Assembly (NCBI RefSeq): GCF_012927745.1
Contig: NZ_JABBKX010000008.1
Span: 124,001-188,000, forward strand
Source: Neoroseomonas marina
GTDB lineage: Bacteria; Pseudomonadota; Alphaproteobacteria; Acetobacterales; Acetobacteraceae
Length of the DNA stretch: 64,000 nt
Direction of reading: 5' to 3'
The notes beneath the pieces were generated by a model, which was not told the origin of the DNA, ran no database searches, and worked only from the letters and a program-made list of their open reading frames with translations. This document shows, piece after piece, positions 7,369-14,905 of this stretch (position 1 is the stretch's first letter; each line of letters begins with the position of its first letter). The position numbers and the translations under genes are program-made.

Positions 7369-9107
7369 CGGGCGGCGCCGAACCGGCGCCATCGCGCCCG
7401 CACGCTGTCTTCAGCGGGGTCCGGGGCCGTCTCCTGGCACTGGCGACGGCGGCCACGATACCGATCGCCGGCATCGCCGGCAGCAATGCCTGGACGGCCT
7501 ACCAGTCGGCGCTCGCCCAGGGACCGCGGAATGCGATGATCCTGCGGGAAGTCGCGGTCGCACGCCACGGCGCCGCCGTGGAAACGCTGCGGGAGATCGT
7601 CACCGGCCTGGCCCTGCGCGGCCACCTCCTCGACATGTCGCCCGAGGCTTGTGACGCTCAGCTCGCCCGCCTGCGCGGCCTGACACCCGAACGCTACTCG
7701 AATTTCTGGGTCCTGGACCCGGATGGTCGGCTTGTCTGCAGCGGCCTGCCTGCTCCCCGCGGGGAGAGCTACGCGCACCTCGACTACGTCCCCGCGGTCC
7801 GGCGCAGCCATGCCTTCGAGTTCGGCGAGTTCACCATCGGTATGCTGTCGCAGCGGGCCGTGTTACCTGGCGTCGCCCCCATTCTCGGCCCCGACGACAC
7901 CCTCCGCGGAATGGTGGGGGGCAGCCTGTTCCTCGGCTTCTTCCTGCGCTCGGACCGCGGCACGCAGGTCGCGGGCGACCGCAGCGTCTGGCTGATCGAC
8001 CAGGATGGGTCGGTGCTGCCCTTCGGTTCGGCGGTCGCCGGCGCCTTGCCACCCCCGGACATCCTGGCCCGGATCGGCCGCAACGGAGAGGAGGAGGTCC
8101 GGGGCCGCGCGCGGGACGGCACCGACCACGCCTGGTCGGCACAGGAACTCGAGCCCGGCCTGCGCCTGTTGGTCGGACTGCCGGTCCAGGCCGAGGTGGC
8201 AGCCGCCCAGGCCGCGCTCCTGCGGCGGTTGCTCGAACTCGGACTGTTCCTCACCGGCTGTCTCGCCGCCATCGTGTTCGGCGTCGAGATCGCCGTGTCC
8301 CGGCCGCTGCGCCGGCTCGCCGCGCGCGTGCGGGGCTGGGCCCCGGGCAGTCCGCTGGCCCGCGACCCCAAGGCCGCGGGCCCGAAGGAGGTCCGCGATC
8401 TCGATCGGGCCCTGGCCGCCGCCGCCGCCGCGCTCACCGAGCGCGAGGAAGCCCTGACCGGCGCGCTGCGTCAGCGCGACCTGCTGATGGCCGAGATCCA
8501 TCATCGGGTGAAGAACAACCTGCAGATCGTCGCCTCCCTGCTGAACCTCCAGGCCGGCCGGCTGCGCAGCGCGGCCGCCCAGGCCGAGTTCGCGGTGGCG
8601 CGCGACCGGGTGCAGGCCCTCGCGACGCTGCATCGCCACCTCTATCTCCACCAATCCTTCGAACGGATCTCGCTCCGGCCGTTCCTCGAGGAATTGTCGC
8701 GGCAACTCGGCGACGCCCTCGGCACCGGCCCGGACAGCGGCATCGCGATCCGGATCGCGGCGGAGGACATCGAGCTCAGCTCCGACCAGGCGATCTCGCT
8801 CGCCCTGCTGATCACCGAATCGGTCAGCAACGCGATGCGGTACGCGTTTCCCGATGGGCTCGGCGGCACGATCGACATCTCCCTGGCGGTGGATGGCGAA
8901 GAGGCGCTGCTGGTGATCAGCGACGACGGCGTCGGCCTCGGCGGGGCCGAACCGAACGGCGATGGCCTCGGCCTGCAGCTGATCGAGGGCTTCGCCGCGC
9001 ATCTCGGCGGCAGCGCCGAGATCGCGGGGGAGCACGGCACCCGCATCGCCGTGCGCTTCCCCATCCATCACCGCAGCGTCGAAGACACCCTCCGCGGCGC
9101 TGCCTGA
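7365..9107 (+). CDS. Membrane-bound HisKA_2 sensor histidine kinase, likely PhyR kinase
   Basis: This 580-residue protein starts at a GTG that overlaps the nepR stop. A first membrane helix (about residues 22-40) and a second (about 283-308, LLELGLFLTGCLAAIVFGVE) bracket a roughly 240-residue periplasmic sensory domain. Next come a linker, the HisKA_2 dimerisation helix MAEIHHRVKNNLQIVASLLN with the likely phospho-His H380, and a HATPase domain with the N box ESVSNAMRYAFPDG and G box SDDGVGLGG. Kinases of the HWE/HisKA_2 group phosphorylate PhyR in Alphaproteobacteria. The tight coupling to nepR makes that the likely role. The signal sensed is unknown. Confidence 0.9.
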   Translation: MTGGAEPAPSRPHAVFSGVRGRLLALATAATIPIAGIAGSNAWTAYQSALAQGPRNAMILREVAVARHGAAVETLREIVTGLALRGHLLDMSPEACDAQLARLRGLTPERYSNFWVLDPDGRLVCSGLPAPRGESYAHLDYVPAVRRSHAFEFGEFTIGMLSQRAVLPGVAPILGPDDTLRGMVGGSLFLGFFLRSDRGTQVAGDRSVWLIDQDGSVLPFGSAVAGALPPPDILARIGRNGEEEVRGRARDGTDHAWSAQELEPGLRLLVGLPVQAEVAAAQAALLRRLLELGLFLTGCLAAIVFGVEIAVSRPLRRLAARVRGWAPGSPLARDPKAAGPKEVRDLDRALAAAAAALTEREEALTGALRQRDLLMAEIHHRVKNNLQIVASLLNLQAGRLRSAAAQAEFAVARDRVQALATLHRHLYLHQSFERISLRPFLEELSRQLGDALGTGPDSGIAIRIAAEDIELSSDQAISLALLITESVSNAMRYAFPDGLGGTIDISLAVDGEEALLVISDDGVGLGGAEPNGDGLGLQLIEGFAAHLGGSAEIAGEHGTRIAVRFPIHHRSVEDTLRGAA

Positions 9108-9124
9108 GGTCGCCGCCGGCCCGC

Positions 9125-10852
9125 TCACGCCGGGGCCGGCATGCCTTCGGGCAGGGCAGGGGTGTCGGACGCGACCTGGCGCCGCGGACGTTCCAGCCGG
9201 GTCGCGATGGCCTCGACGCTCCGCAGCACGCTTCCCGGCCTGGCGGCGGCGAGCTGTTGCGCGGCCGGTTCCTCGGGCGCGAAGCCGGCGACCGTCGCCG
9301 TGTCGCGGGCGGCATGCGCCAGCACCCGGCGCAGCCGCGCGGCCGACACCGGCAGCGACGCACAGGCGATCGCCAGATCGGCCGGTTCCCCGGGCGCGGC
9401 GAGACGCCAGCCGGCTTCGGTAGCAAGGCCGGTGACGAGGCCCGCCAGTGCACGGTCAGCCGCGCCCGCGACCGGCAGGACGCGGATCGCCGGGGCGGTG
9501 GCGTCGGGCAAGGGGTCCTCCGCCAGCCCCGTTGCGAGGGCCGCGAGGCCATCCCCGATGCGGTTCGCCGCCGCGGGCCCGACCGCCCCGGCGGCCCGGT
9601 CCGCCGCCAGGGCGAGGGCCGCGGGCAACACGAGTTCGCGCAGGGCCGCGGCGGTCCCCGCCTCCTCCTGCCGCGCCTCGGCGATCTGCTGCGCCCCTTC
9701 CGGATCGGCGGCGAGGAAGCGCTGGTAGAATCGCAGCGGCGCGGGCAGCGCCTCCCCATTGCCGAGGAGGATCTCGAGGAAGCCGAGGGCGGGCACGTGG
9801 CGCCCGAGGATGGCGAGGCATGCCGTGATCGGCGGCGCCAGGAGCAGCCCGATCGGGCCCCACAGCACCGTCCACACCGCCGAGGAGACCAGCAGCGCCA
9901 GCGGCGAGATGCCGGTCGAGCGTCCATAGATCAGCGGCTCGAGCACATGGGTCACGATGCCGTCCACCACGGCGAAGACCAGGAGCACGAGGAGGGGCTC
10001 GGTCCAGCCCTCGCCGGTGACGAAGGCGGCGACGAGCGGCATCGCCACGGCGATCCAGGCCCCGAGGAAGGGGATGAAGCGCAGCATGAAGCCGAGGACG
10101 CCCCACAGCGGCGCGTTGGGCACGCCGATGAGTGCCAGGCCGGCGCCCATGCCGAGGCCGAACACGGCGTTCAGCAGCATCTGCATCAGGAGGTAGCGCC
10201 CGACGCGATCGGTCGCATCCGCCATGGCGCGCGTCGTCCGATGCAGGTCGTTGAGCCCGGCGAGACGCAGGAAGCGGTCCCGCACGTCCTCGCGCTGGAT
10301 CAGCAGATAGGCCATCAGCAGCAGGGCGATCGCGAGCGAGGAGACGGGCCCCGCGAGCATGGATGCGAGGCCGAGCAGCGCTCCGAGGTTGCTCGGTCCG
10401 CTCGCGCCGACGGGTGCGACATTGACCGTTTCGGGGACGCTGCCGGTGCCGCCCAGCTCCTCGGCGAGACGCCGCAGCGTGCGCATGGCGCGATCGAGCG
10501 CGCCGGAGCCCTCGGACAGGGCGTGCAGCTTGCGGACGAGGTTGGCTTCCCAGTTCGGCAGATCCGCCGCCAGGTTCAGCATCTGCGAGGTGACGAGCAA
10601 GGCGCCCGCCCCGATCACCCCGAGGGCGACGACCAGCAACAGCAGCACGGCGAGCGGTCGCGGCAGGCCCAGCCGCTGCAGCAGCCGCGCGGGCGGGACC
10701 AGGACGACCGACAGCAGGAGCGCGAGGGCCATCGGGATGAAGACGTCGCGTCCCAGGTGCAGCACCGCCAGGACCATCAGCGCGGCAATCAGCCAGAGCG
10801 GGCCGGCGGTGCCACGGCCTTCGCGCTGTGGTGTCTCGATCTCAGCGGGCAC
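9125..10852 (-). CDS. AI-2E family permease
   Basis: This 575-residue protein has a hydrophobic N-terminal two-thirds with the AI-2E/PerM transporter pattern: an initial pair of helices (PLWLIAALMVLAVLHLGRDV, IPMALALLLSVVLVPPARLL), a central amphipathic region, then helices around LNAVFGLGMGAGLALIGVPN and VTHVLEPLIYGRSTGISPLA. About 200 C-terminal residues are soluble, Ala-rich and unassigned. The start is the GTG at 10852, preceded at ideal distance by GGGAGG; the alternative GTG at 10873 has no such site. A GCAAC-N17-CGTT motif ends 30 bases upstream, placing it in the putative stress regulon. Transport substrates of the family vary widely. Confidence 0.85.
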   Translation of the reverse strand: MPAEIETPQREGRGTAGPLWLIAALMVLAVLHLGRDVFIPMALALLLSVVLVPPARLLQRLGLPRPLAVLLLLVVALGVIGAGALLVTSQMLNLAADLPNWEANLVRKLHALSEGSGALDRAMRTLRRLAEELGGTGSVPETVNVAPVGASGPSNLGALLGLASMLAGPVSSLAIALLLMAYLLIQREDVRDRFLRLAGLNDLHRTTRAMADATDRVGRYLLMQMLLNAVFGLGMGAGLALIGVPNAPLWGVLGFMLRFIPFLGAWIAVAMPLVAAFVTGEGWTEPLLVLLVFAVVDGIVTHVLEPLIYGRSTGISPLALLVSSAVWTVLWGPIGLLLAPPITACLAILGRHVPALGFLEILLGNGEALPAPLRFYQRFLAADPEGAQQIAEARQEEAGTAAALRELVLPAALALAADRAAGAVGPAAANRIGDGLAALATGLAEDPLPDATAPAIRVLPVAGAADRALAGLVTGLATEAGWRLAAPGEPADLAIACASLPVSAARLRRVLAHAARDTATVAGFAPEEPAAQQLAAARPGSVLRSVEAIATRLERPRRQVASDTPALPEGMPAPA

Positions 10853-10882
10853 GGCCGCCTCCCATCCGTTCACGCAAAGGGG

Positions 10883-10908
10883 AACGCGCCGGCCCCGGCG
10901 CCGGTTGC
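10883..10908 (-). promoter_or_regulatory. Candidate EcfG promoter for AI-2E permease gene
   Basis: The minus strand reads GCAAC, 17 bases, CGTT, with the -10 box about 30 bases before the GTG start. The same segment reads GGAAC-N17-GGTT on the plus strand (10881-10906), so it could fire in both directions. Confidence 0.6.
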
Positions 10909-10916
10909 GAGGCGAT

Positions 10917-10941
10917 GAAACTCGGGCGGTCGCGCGTCGTT
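10917..10941 (+). promoter_or_regulatory. Candidate EcfG-type promoter for DUF883 gene
   Basis: GAAAC (10917-10921), 16 bases, CGTT (10938-10941), 61 bases before the DUF883 ATG. The -35 box differs by one base from both GGAAC and GCAAC; spacing and -10 agree with the other sites. Confidence 0.45.
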
Positions 10942-11002
10942 GATGTCGCAAGGGCGCCGGTGGGTGAGCCCCATCGTCCCGATCCGCGAAGGAGATCCAT
11001 TC

Positions 11003-11272
11003 ATGCGTGCGAAGGTGCAGACCAACGAGACCCCGACCCTGACCGAGGCCGCCGCCGCGGAGCTTGCCGGCCTGCGGGAGCGGGTCGATGCGCTGGTGCG
11101 CGAGCACCTGACGCCCGCGATCGACGGCGCCGGGGAGCGGGCCGAGGCCGCCCAGGCGGCCCTGCGGGCGCAGGCGGATGGCCTGGCCGAGCGCGTGCGC
11201 GAGCAGCCCTTTGTCGCCCTCGGGGCGGCGGCCGTGGTCGGGATCGCCATCGGCGCGCTGATGCGGCGCTGA
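11003..11272 (+). CDS. DUF883 (ElaB/YqjD-like) membrane-anchored protein
   Basis: This 89-residue protein has a long charged helix with heptad-like spacing (LAGLRERVDALVREHLTPAI), then a C-terminal membrane helix (FVALGAAAVVGIAIGALMRR). This is the ElaB/YqjD/DUF883 layout. The Escherichia coli relatives are stationary-phase, RpoS-dependent, inner-membrane proteins, YqjD being reported to bind ribosomes. The ATG follows GGAGAT at good distance. It is followed 2 bases later by another small membrane protein, and both belong to the stress island. Confidence 0.88.
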   Translation: MRAKVQTNETPTLTEAAAAELAGLRERVDALVREHLTPAIDGAGERAEAAQAALRAQADGLAERVREQPFVALGAAAVVGIAIGALMRR

Positions 11273-11274
11273 CC

Positions 11275-11685
11275 ATGGGCCCGCTGAGCCTGCTCGGCGT
11301 CGCGGCGGAGGCGGAGGGACTGCGCCTCCGCCGCAGCTGCGGCCTCGCGGCGCGCCGGGCCGGCTGGCTCGGCGGCGCGGCGGTGTTCGGCGTGGCGGCG
11401 CTCGCTCTGCTCCATATCGCGGCCATCGAGCTGTTGGTGCCGCGGTTCGGGCTGGCGGGTGCCTGCGGCCTCATGGCGCTTGCCGATCTGTTGCTGGCGA
11501 CCGTGCTTGTCGTCGTTGCGCGGCAATTGCGGGACCCGGTCGCGGAAGAAGCCCTGCTGCTGCGCCGCGCGAGCCTGGCGGCGGCCACGAGCGGCAAGGC
11601 TCTCATGTCGGGCGCCTCGGGCGTTGCGCCCGTGGTCGGCGCGATCGCCGGGACGGCGCTGGCGGAGTGGATGCGGCGCCGCTGA
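11275..11685 (+). CDS. Small membrane protein, possibly phage-holin-superfamily-like
   Basis: This 136-residue protein has two clear membrane helices (about residues 30-55, WLGGAAVFGVAALALLHIAA, and 64-86, GACGLMALADLLLATVLVVV), a charged stretch with RQLRDPVAEEALLLRRASL, and a glycine/alanine-rich C-terminus ending MRRR. Two-helix proteins of this kind commonly follow YqjD/DUF883 genes in Proteobacteria (YqjE/holin superfamily), which is the basis for the suggestion. I do not recognise a specific family with confidence. It begins 2 bases after the DUF883 stop and must be co-transcribed with it. Confidence 0.6.
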   Translation: MGPLSLLGVAAEAEGLRLRRSCGLAARRAGWLGGAAVFGVAALALLHIAAIELLVPRFGLAGACGLMALADLLLATVLVVVARQLRDPVAEEALLLRRASLAAATSGKALMSGASGVAPVVGAIAGTALAEWMRRR

Positions 11686-11707
11686 CATACGGGCGTCGGA
11701 CAAGCGA

Positions 11708-11736
11708 AAGGCCCGGGAGCCACCGCCCCGGGCCTT
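11708..11736. terminator. Bidirectional hairpin terminator
   Basis: AAGGCCCGGG (11708-11717) pairs with CCCGGGCCTT (11727-11736) around a 9-base loop, flanked by short A and T runs. It lies between the converging small membrane protein gene and the 55-residue gene and can serve both. Confidence 0.75.
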
Positions 11737-11747
11737 GCTGTCACGGT

Positions 11748-11915
11748 TCAGATGGCGGCCGGTTCGAGAACCATCGCAGTGCACCACTGCCCGGATGCGT
11801 CGCGATAGACGACCCACCAGGGATCGGCCGGGTCCTGGGGGGTGATCGCGAAGCGCGCCAGGCAGCGGCCCCCGGCGGTGCGCACCTGAATCGGGACGGG
11901 AAAGACGCGAATCAT
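11748..11915 (-). CDS. Hypothetical 55-residue protein, putative stress regulon member
   Basis: I do not recognise this protein. It begins MIRVFPVPIQVRTAGG and contains ADPWWVVYRD and SGQWCTAM, i.e. a small, mostly beta-rich, tryptophan-containing domain with two cysteines and no membrane helix. Coding is supported by an AGGAG site 8 bases before the ATG, a terminator just after the stop, and a GCAAC-N16-CGTT motif 35 bases upstream identical to that of the DUF1328 and CsbD genes. The motif and setting suggest a role in the general stress response; the function is unknown. Confidence 0.7.
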   Translation of the reverse strand: MIRVFPVPIQVRTAGGRCLARFAITPQDPADPWWVVYRDASGQWCTAMVLEPAAI

Positions 11916-11950
11916 GCCCGGGGCTCCTCTTTTCGCGGCATCGCAAGGCC

Positions 11951-11975
11951 AACGTGGCGCAGCGGGCGGGGTTGC
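11951..11975 (-). promoter_or_regulatory. Candidate EcfG promoter for 55-residue gene
   Basis: The minus strand reads GCAAC, 16 bases, CGTT; the -10 box is 35 bases upstream of the ATG. It is the third exact copy of this motif and spacing in the island. Confidence 0.65.
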
Positions 11976-12008
11976 AGCCCCTCGCGGCCTTGTGTTTCGC
12001 CCCGATCG

Positions 12009-13592
12009 CTAAGTCGGGCGCCGACGCATGACGGCAACAGGGAGCAGGGCCGCGAGGCAGCCCAGCGCGACCGCGAGGAAGGTGTCGCGGAAGGCGAGCA
12101 TGCTCGCCTGCTGCAACACCATCTGGCCGAGATAGTCCTGCGCCATCGCCTGGCGGGTCCATTCGTCGACGCCGCCCTCGGACAGCAGGCGTTCGACCTC
12201 GCGCAGCACGCTGCGCGTCGCCGCGCGGCCTTCCTGGGTGGCGTTGAGCGCCTGGGCGTGGAACTGGGTGCGGCGTTCGAGCAGGATGGACAGCAGGTTC
12301 ACCCCGATCGCCCCGCCGAACTGGCGCGCGAAATTGACCGCGCCCGACCCTTGCCCGACCCAGCGGGGCGGCAGGGCGCGCAGCGCCCCGGCGTTCATCG
12401 ACGGCATGGCGAGGCCGAAGCCGATGCGCCCGATCAGGATCCAGATCGCGAAGGTCCAGAAGGCGGTGTTGGTGTCGACGCCGGTCATCAGCCAGGTCGA
12501 CAGCGCGAACAGCGTCAGCCCGATGCCGATCGGCAGCCAGGGCGGCAGCCGGTCCGCGAGCCGCCCCGCGATGGGGAAGACCAGCACCATGGCGAGACCG
12601 GCGGGCATCAGCAGCAACCCCGCGCGCGTCGGCGTGTAGCCCTGCACCGTCTGCACGAAGAGCGGCGCGAGGTAGGTCGATCCGAACAGCCCCGCGCCAT
12701 AGACGAGGCCCACCGCCGCCGAGCAGGCGAAGCCACGCACCGCGAACAGGCGCGGGTTGAGCATCGGCGCATCGGTGTGCAGTTCCCACAGCACGAAGCC
12801 GATCGCGGCGGCGGCGGCGATCGACAGCTCGATCACGACGCGGTCCGAGGACCAGCCTTCCCGTTGGCCGCTCGACAGGCCCGTGAGCAAGGCCAGCAGC
12901 GCAACGACCAGCAGCGCGAAGCCGGGCCCGTCGAAACGCCGCCGCGCACCGGTATCCGCTGGCCCCGGCATGAAGATCAGTCCCAGCACCAGGCCGAGCA
13001 GCGCCGCCGGCACGCCGAGGAAGAACACCGACCGCCAGCCGAAATTGTCGACGATCAGCCCGCCCAGCGTCGGTCCGAGCGCCGGGGCCAGCACCACGCC
13101 CACGGCATAGAGCCCCATGGCCGAGCCGCGCCGGTCCGCCGGGAAGACCTGGAAGATGATCTGCATGCCGAGCGGCTGGACCATCCCGGCCGAGGCACCC
13201 TGCAGCACCCGGCCGGCGATCAGCACGCCTTCGTTCGGCGCCGATCCCGACACGATGGACCCGACGACGAACACCACCAGCGCCGCGGCATAGGTCAGGC
13301 GGCAGCCGAAGGTGTCGACCAGCCAGCCGTTCAGCAGCATCGTGCCCGTCACGGCGGCGAGGAAGGCCGTCGCGATCAGCTGCGCATGGTCCTGCCCGAT
13401 GCCGAAGGCGCCCATCACCTGCGGCAGCGCGACGTTGACGATGGTGGCCGAGAGGATCGTCGCGACGGTGCCGATCATCGCCGCGAAGGTCACCAGCACG
13501 CGGTAGGGCGCGCCCCAGCGGGCCTGCAGTTCCTCGATGCCCGGCCCGGCCCAGGCACGCCGCGACGGACCGCCGAGTGCGGCCTCACTCAC
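12009..13592 (-). CDS. EmrB/QacA-type MFS drug efflux permease (DHA2, 14 helices)
   Basis: This 527-residue member of the drug:proton antiporter-2 family has the motif-A region NGWLVDTFGCRLTY, the helix-5 motif LAPALGPTLGGLIVDNFGWR (motif C) and FLGVP at the end of helix 6. About 14 hydrophobic segments precede a short Arg-rich tail. It overlaps the end of the HlyD-type gene by 8 bases, so the pair forms an EmrAB-like inner-membrane and adaptor complex that would need an outer-membrane channel encoded elsewhere. Substrates cannot be inferred. Confidence 0.92.
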   Translation of the reverse strand: MSEAALGGPSRRAWAGPGIEELQARWGAPYRVLVTFAAMIGTVATILSATIVNVALPQVMGAFGIGQDHAQLIATAFLAAVTGTMLLNGWLVDTFGCRLTYAAALVVFVVGSIVSGSAPNEGVLIAGRVLQGASAGMVQPLGMQIIFQVFPADRRGSAMGLYAVGVVLAPALGPTLGGLIVDNFGWRSVFFLGVPAALLGLVLGLIFMPGPADTGARRRFDGPGFALLVVALLALLTGLSSGQREGWSSDRVVIELSIAAAAAIGFVLWELHTDAPMLNPRLFAVRGFACSAAVGLVYGAGLFGSTYLAPLFVQTVQGYTPTRAGLLLMPAGLAMVLVFPIAGRLADRLPPWLPIGIGLTLFALSTWLMTGVDTNTAFWTFAIWILIGRIGFGLAMPSMNAGALRALPPRWVGQGSGAVNFARQFGGAIGVNLLSILLERRTQFHAQALNATQEGRAATRSVLREVERLLSEGGVDEWTRQAMAQDYLGQMVLQQASMLAFRDTFLAVALGCLAALLPVAVMRRRPT

Positions 13593-14730
13593 GCGCGGCG
13601 GCCTCGACCTCGACCATCATGCCCGGGCGCAGCAGACCATCCGCGGCGCCGGACGGCAGGGCGATGCGCACCGGCAGGCGCTGGGTGATCTTGGTGAAGT
13701 TGCCCGAGGGGTTGGGGCTCGGCAGCAGGGCGAATTCGCTGGTCGCGGCGGCGCCGACGCGCTCGACCGTGCCCTCGAAGGTGCGGCCGGGATAGGCATC
13801 GACGCGCAGGCGGACCGTCGCGCCGGGGCGGAAGAAGCGGATCTCCGTCTCCTTCACATTGGCCTCGACGCGCACCCGGGCCGGATCGTGGACCAGCAGC
13901 AGGCGCTGGCCGGGGGTCACGTATTCGCCGGGATCGACGAAGATGCGGTCCACCACGCCGTCGAAGGGCATCAGCAGGGTGCGGTCGCGGATCTCGAGCG
14001 CGATGCGGTCGCGCTGGGCCGTCAGCTCGCGGATCTGCGGCTCGGTCGCGTCCAGTTGCCGCTGCAGGACAGTCAGTTCCTCGCGGGCCGCGCCGGCATT
14101 CGCCAGCTGCGCCTCCACATTGCGGATCTCGGCGGCAACGGCGAGGACGCGCTGAGTCGCGGTCTCCAGTTGCGCGCGCGTCTGCTCGTGGCGCTGGCGC
14201 GTGCCGCTGCCGGTGCCCATCAGCTGCACGGCACGGGCGAATTCTCCCTCGGCATAGATGCGCTCGGCCTCGGCGGCGGGGAGCTGCGCGCGGGCGGCCT
14301 CGAGCCTGGCGCGCTGGGCGTCCTCCTGGCTGCCGGTCTGGCGGTCGACCATGGCGAGGCGCGCTTCCAGTTCCGCGCGGCGCGCGGCAATGCCGGCGAG
14401 GCGCGCTTCCGTCTCGCGCAGGGCGATCTCGGCCTCCCGGCTGTCGAGGCGGAGCAGCACCCCGCCCTGACGGACCGTGTCGCCGGCAATGATGTCGAGC
14501 TCGGTGATCCAGCCGGGCAGGCGGCTCGACAGGGTGACCATGTCGGCCGCGATGCGCGCGTCGTCGACGAAGACGGTGGTGAACTGGCGGTGCAGCCAGG
14601 TCGTCCCGCCAGCGAGCACGGCGAGGATGGCGGTCAGCGCGACGGCGATGCGAAGGCGGCGCCGCACGGTGCGGCGGGCGGTGATGGCCGGCTGCTCGCG
14701 CAGCGGCGTACTAGAGGGGCCGGCGTCCAT
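13585..14730 (-). CDS. HlyD/EmrA-type membrane fusion protein
   Basis: This 381-residue protein has one N-terminal membrane helix (residues 28-47, IAVALTAILAVLAGGTTWLH), a biotinyl-lipoyl-like half with GWITELDIIAGDTVRQGG, a long alpha-helical hairpin (about residues 110-235) and the returning lipoyl/beta-barrel half (LLMPFDGVVDRIFVDPGEYV). These are the standard parts of an HlyD-family periplasmic adaptor. It is the first gene of the efflux pair and overlaps the permease start. The divergent neighbour is the HisD-family gene. Confidence 0.92.
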   Translation of the reverse strand: MDAGPSSTPLREQPAITARRTVRRRLRIAVALTAILAVLAGGTTWLHRQFTTVFVDDARIAADMVTLSSRLPGWITELDIIAGDTVRQGGVLLRLDSREAEIALRETEARLAGIAARRAELEARLAMVDRQTGSQEDAQRARLEAARAQLPAAEAERIYAEGEFARAVQLMGTGSGTRQRHEQTRAQLETATQRVLAVAAEIRNVEAQLANAGAAREELTVLQRQLDATEPQIRELTAQRDRIALEIRDRTLLMPFDGVVDRIFVDPGEYVTPGQRLLLVHDPARVRVEANVKETEIRFFRPGATVRLRVDAYPGRTFEGTVERVGAAATSEFALLPSPNPSGNFTKITQRLPVRIALPSGAADGLLRPGMMVEVEAAARE

Positions 14731-14789
14731 GCCTCAGCACCGGGCGCGCTGCGCGCTCGCCTGGCGCCCTCGTGCCGCCCCACCATCGG

Positions 14790-14801
14790 GTCCGATCGGA
14801 C
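14790..14801. promoter_or_regulatory. Palindrome upstream of efflux operon
   Basis: GTCCGATCGGAC is a perfect 12-base palindrome in the region between the divergent efflux and HisD-family genes, framed by CATCG (14784-14788) and CGATG (14808-14812). It is an operator candidate, but no TetR, MarR or LysR regulator gene is adjacent. Confidence 0.35.
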
Positions 14802-14850
14802 ATGGGACGATGTTAGGCCGCTGCGGGGGGGCCGACCAGGGGCCTGCCGG

Positions 14851-14878
14851 TTGACAGACGCCCCCCGCCCGCTACGCC
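14851..14878 (+). promoter_or_regulatory. Possible housekeeping promoter for HisD-family operon
   Basis: TTGACA (14851-14856) is a perfect -35 box, followed after 16 bases by the weak -10 match TACGCC. It lies 28 bases before the start codon of the HisD-family gene, whose ribosome binding site is AGGAGGA. Confidence 0.45.
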
Positions 14879-14905
14879 TTTGCCGCAACGCAGCAGGAGG
14901 ACGCC

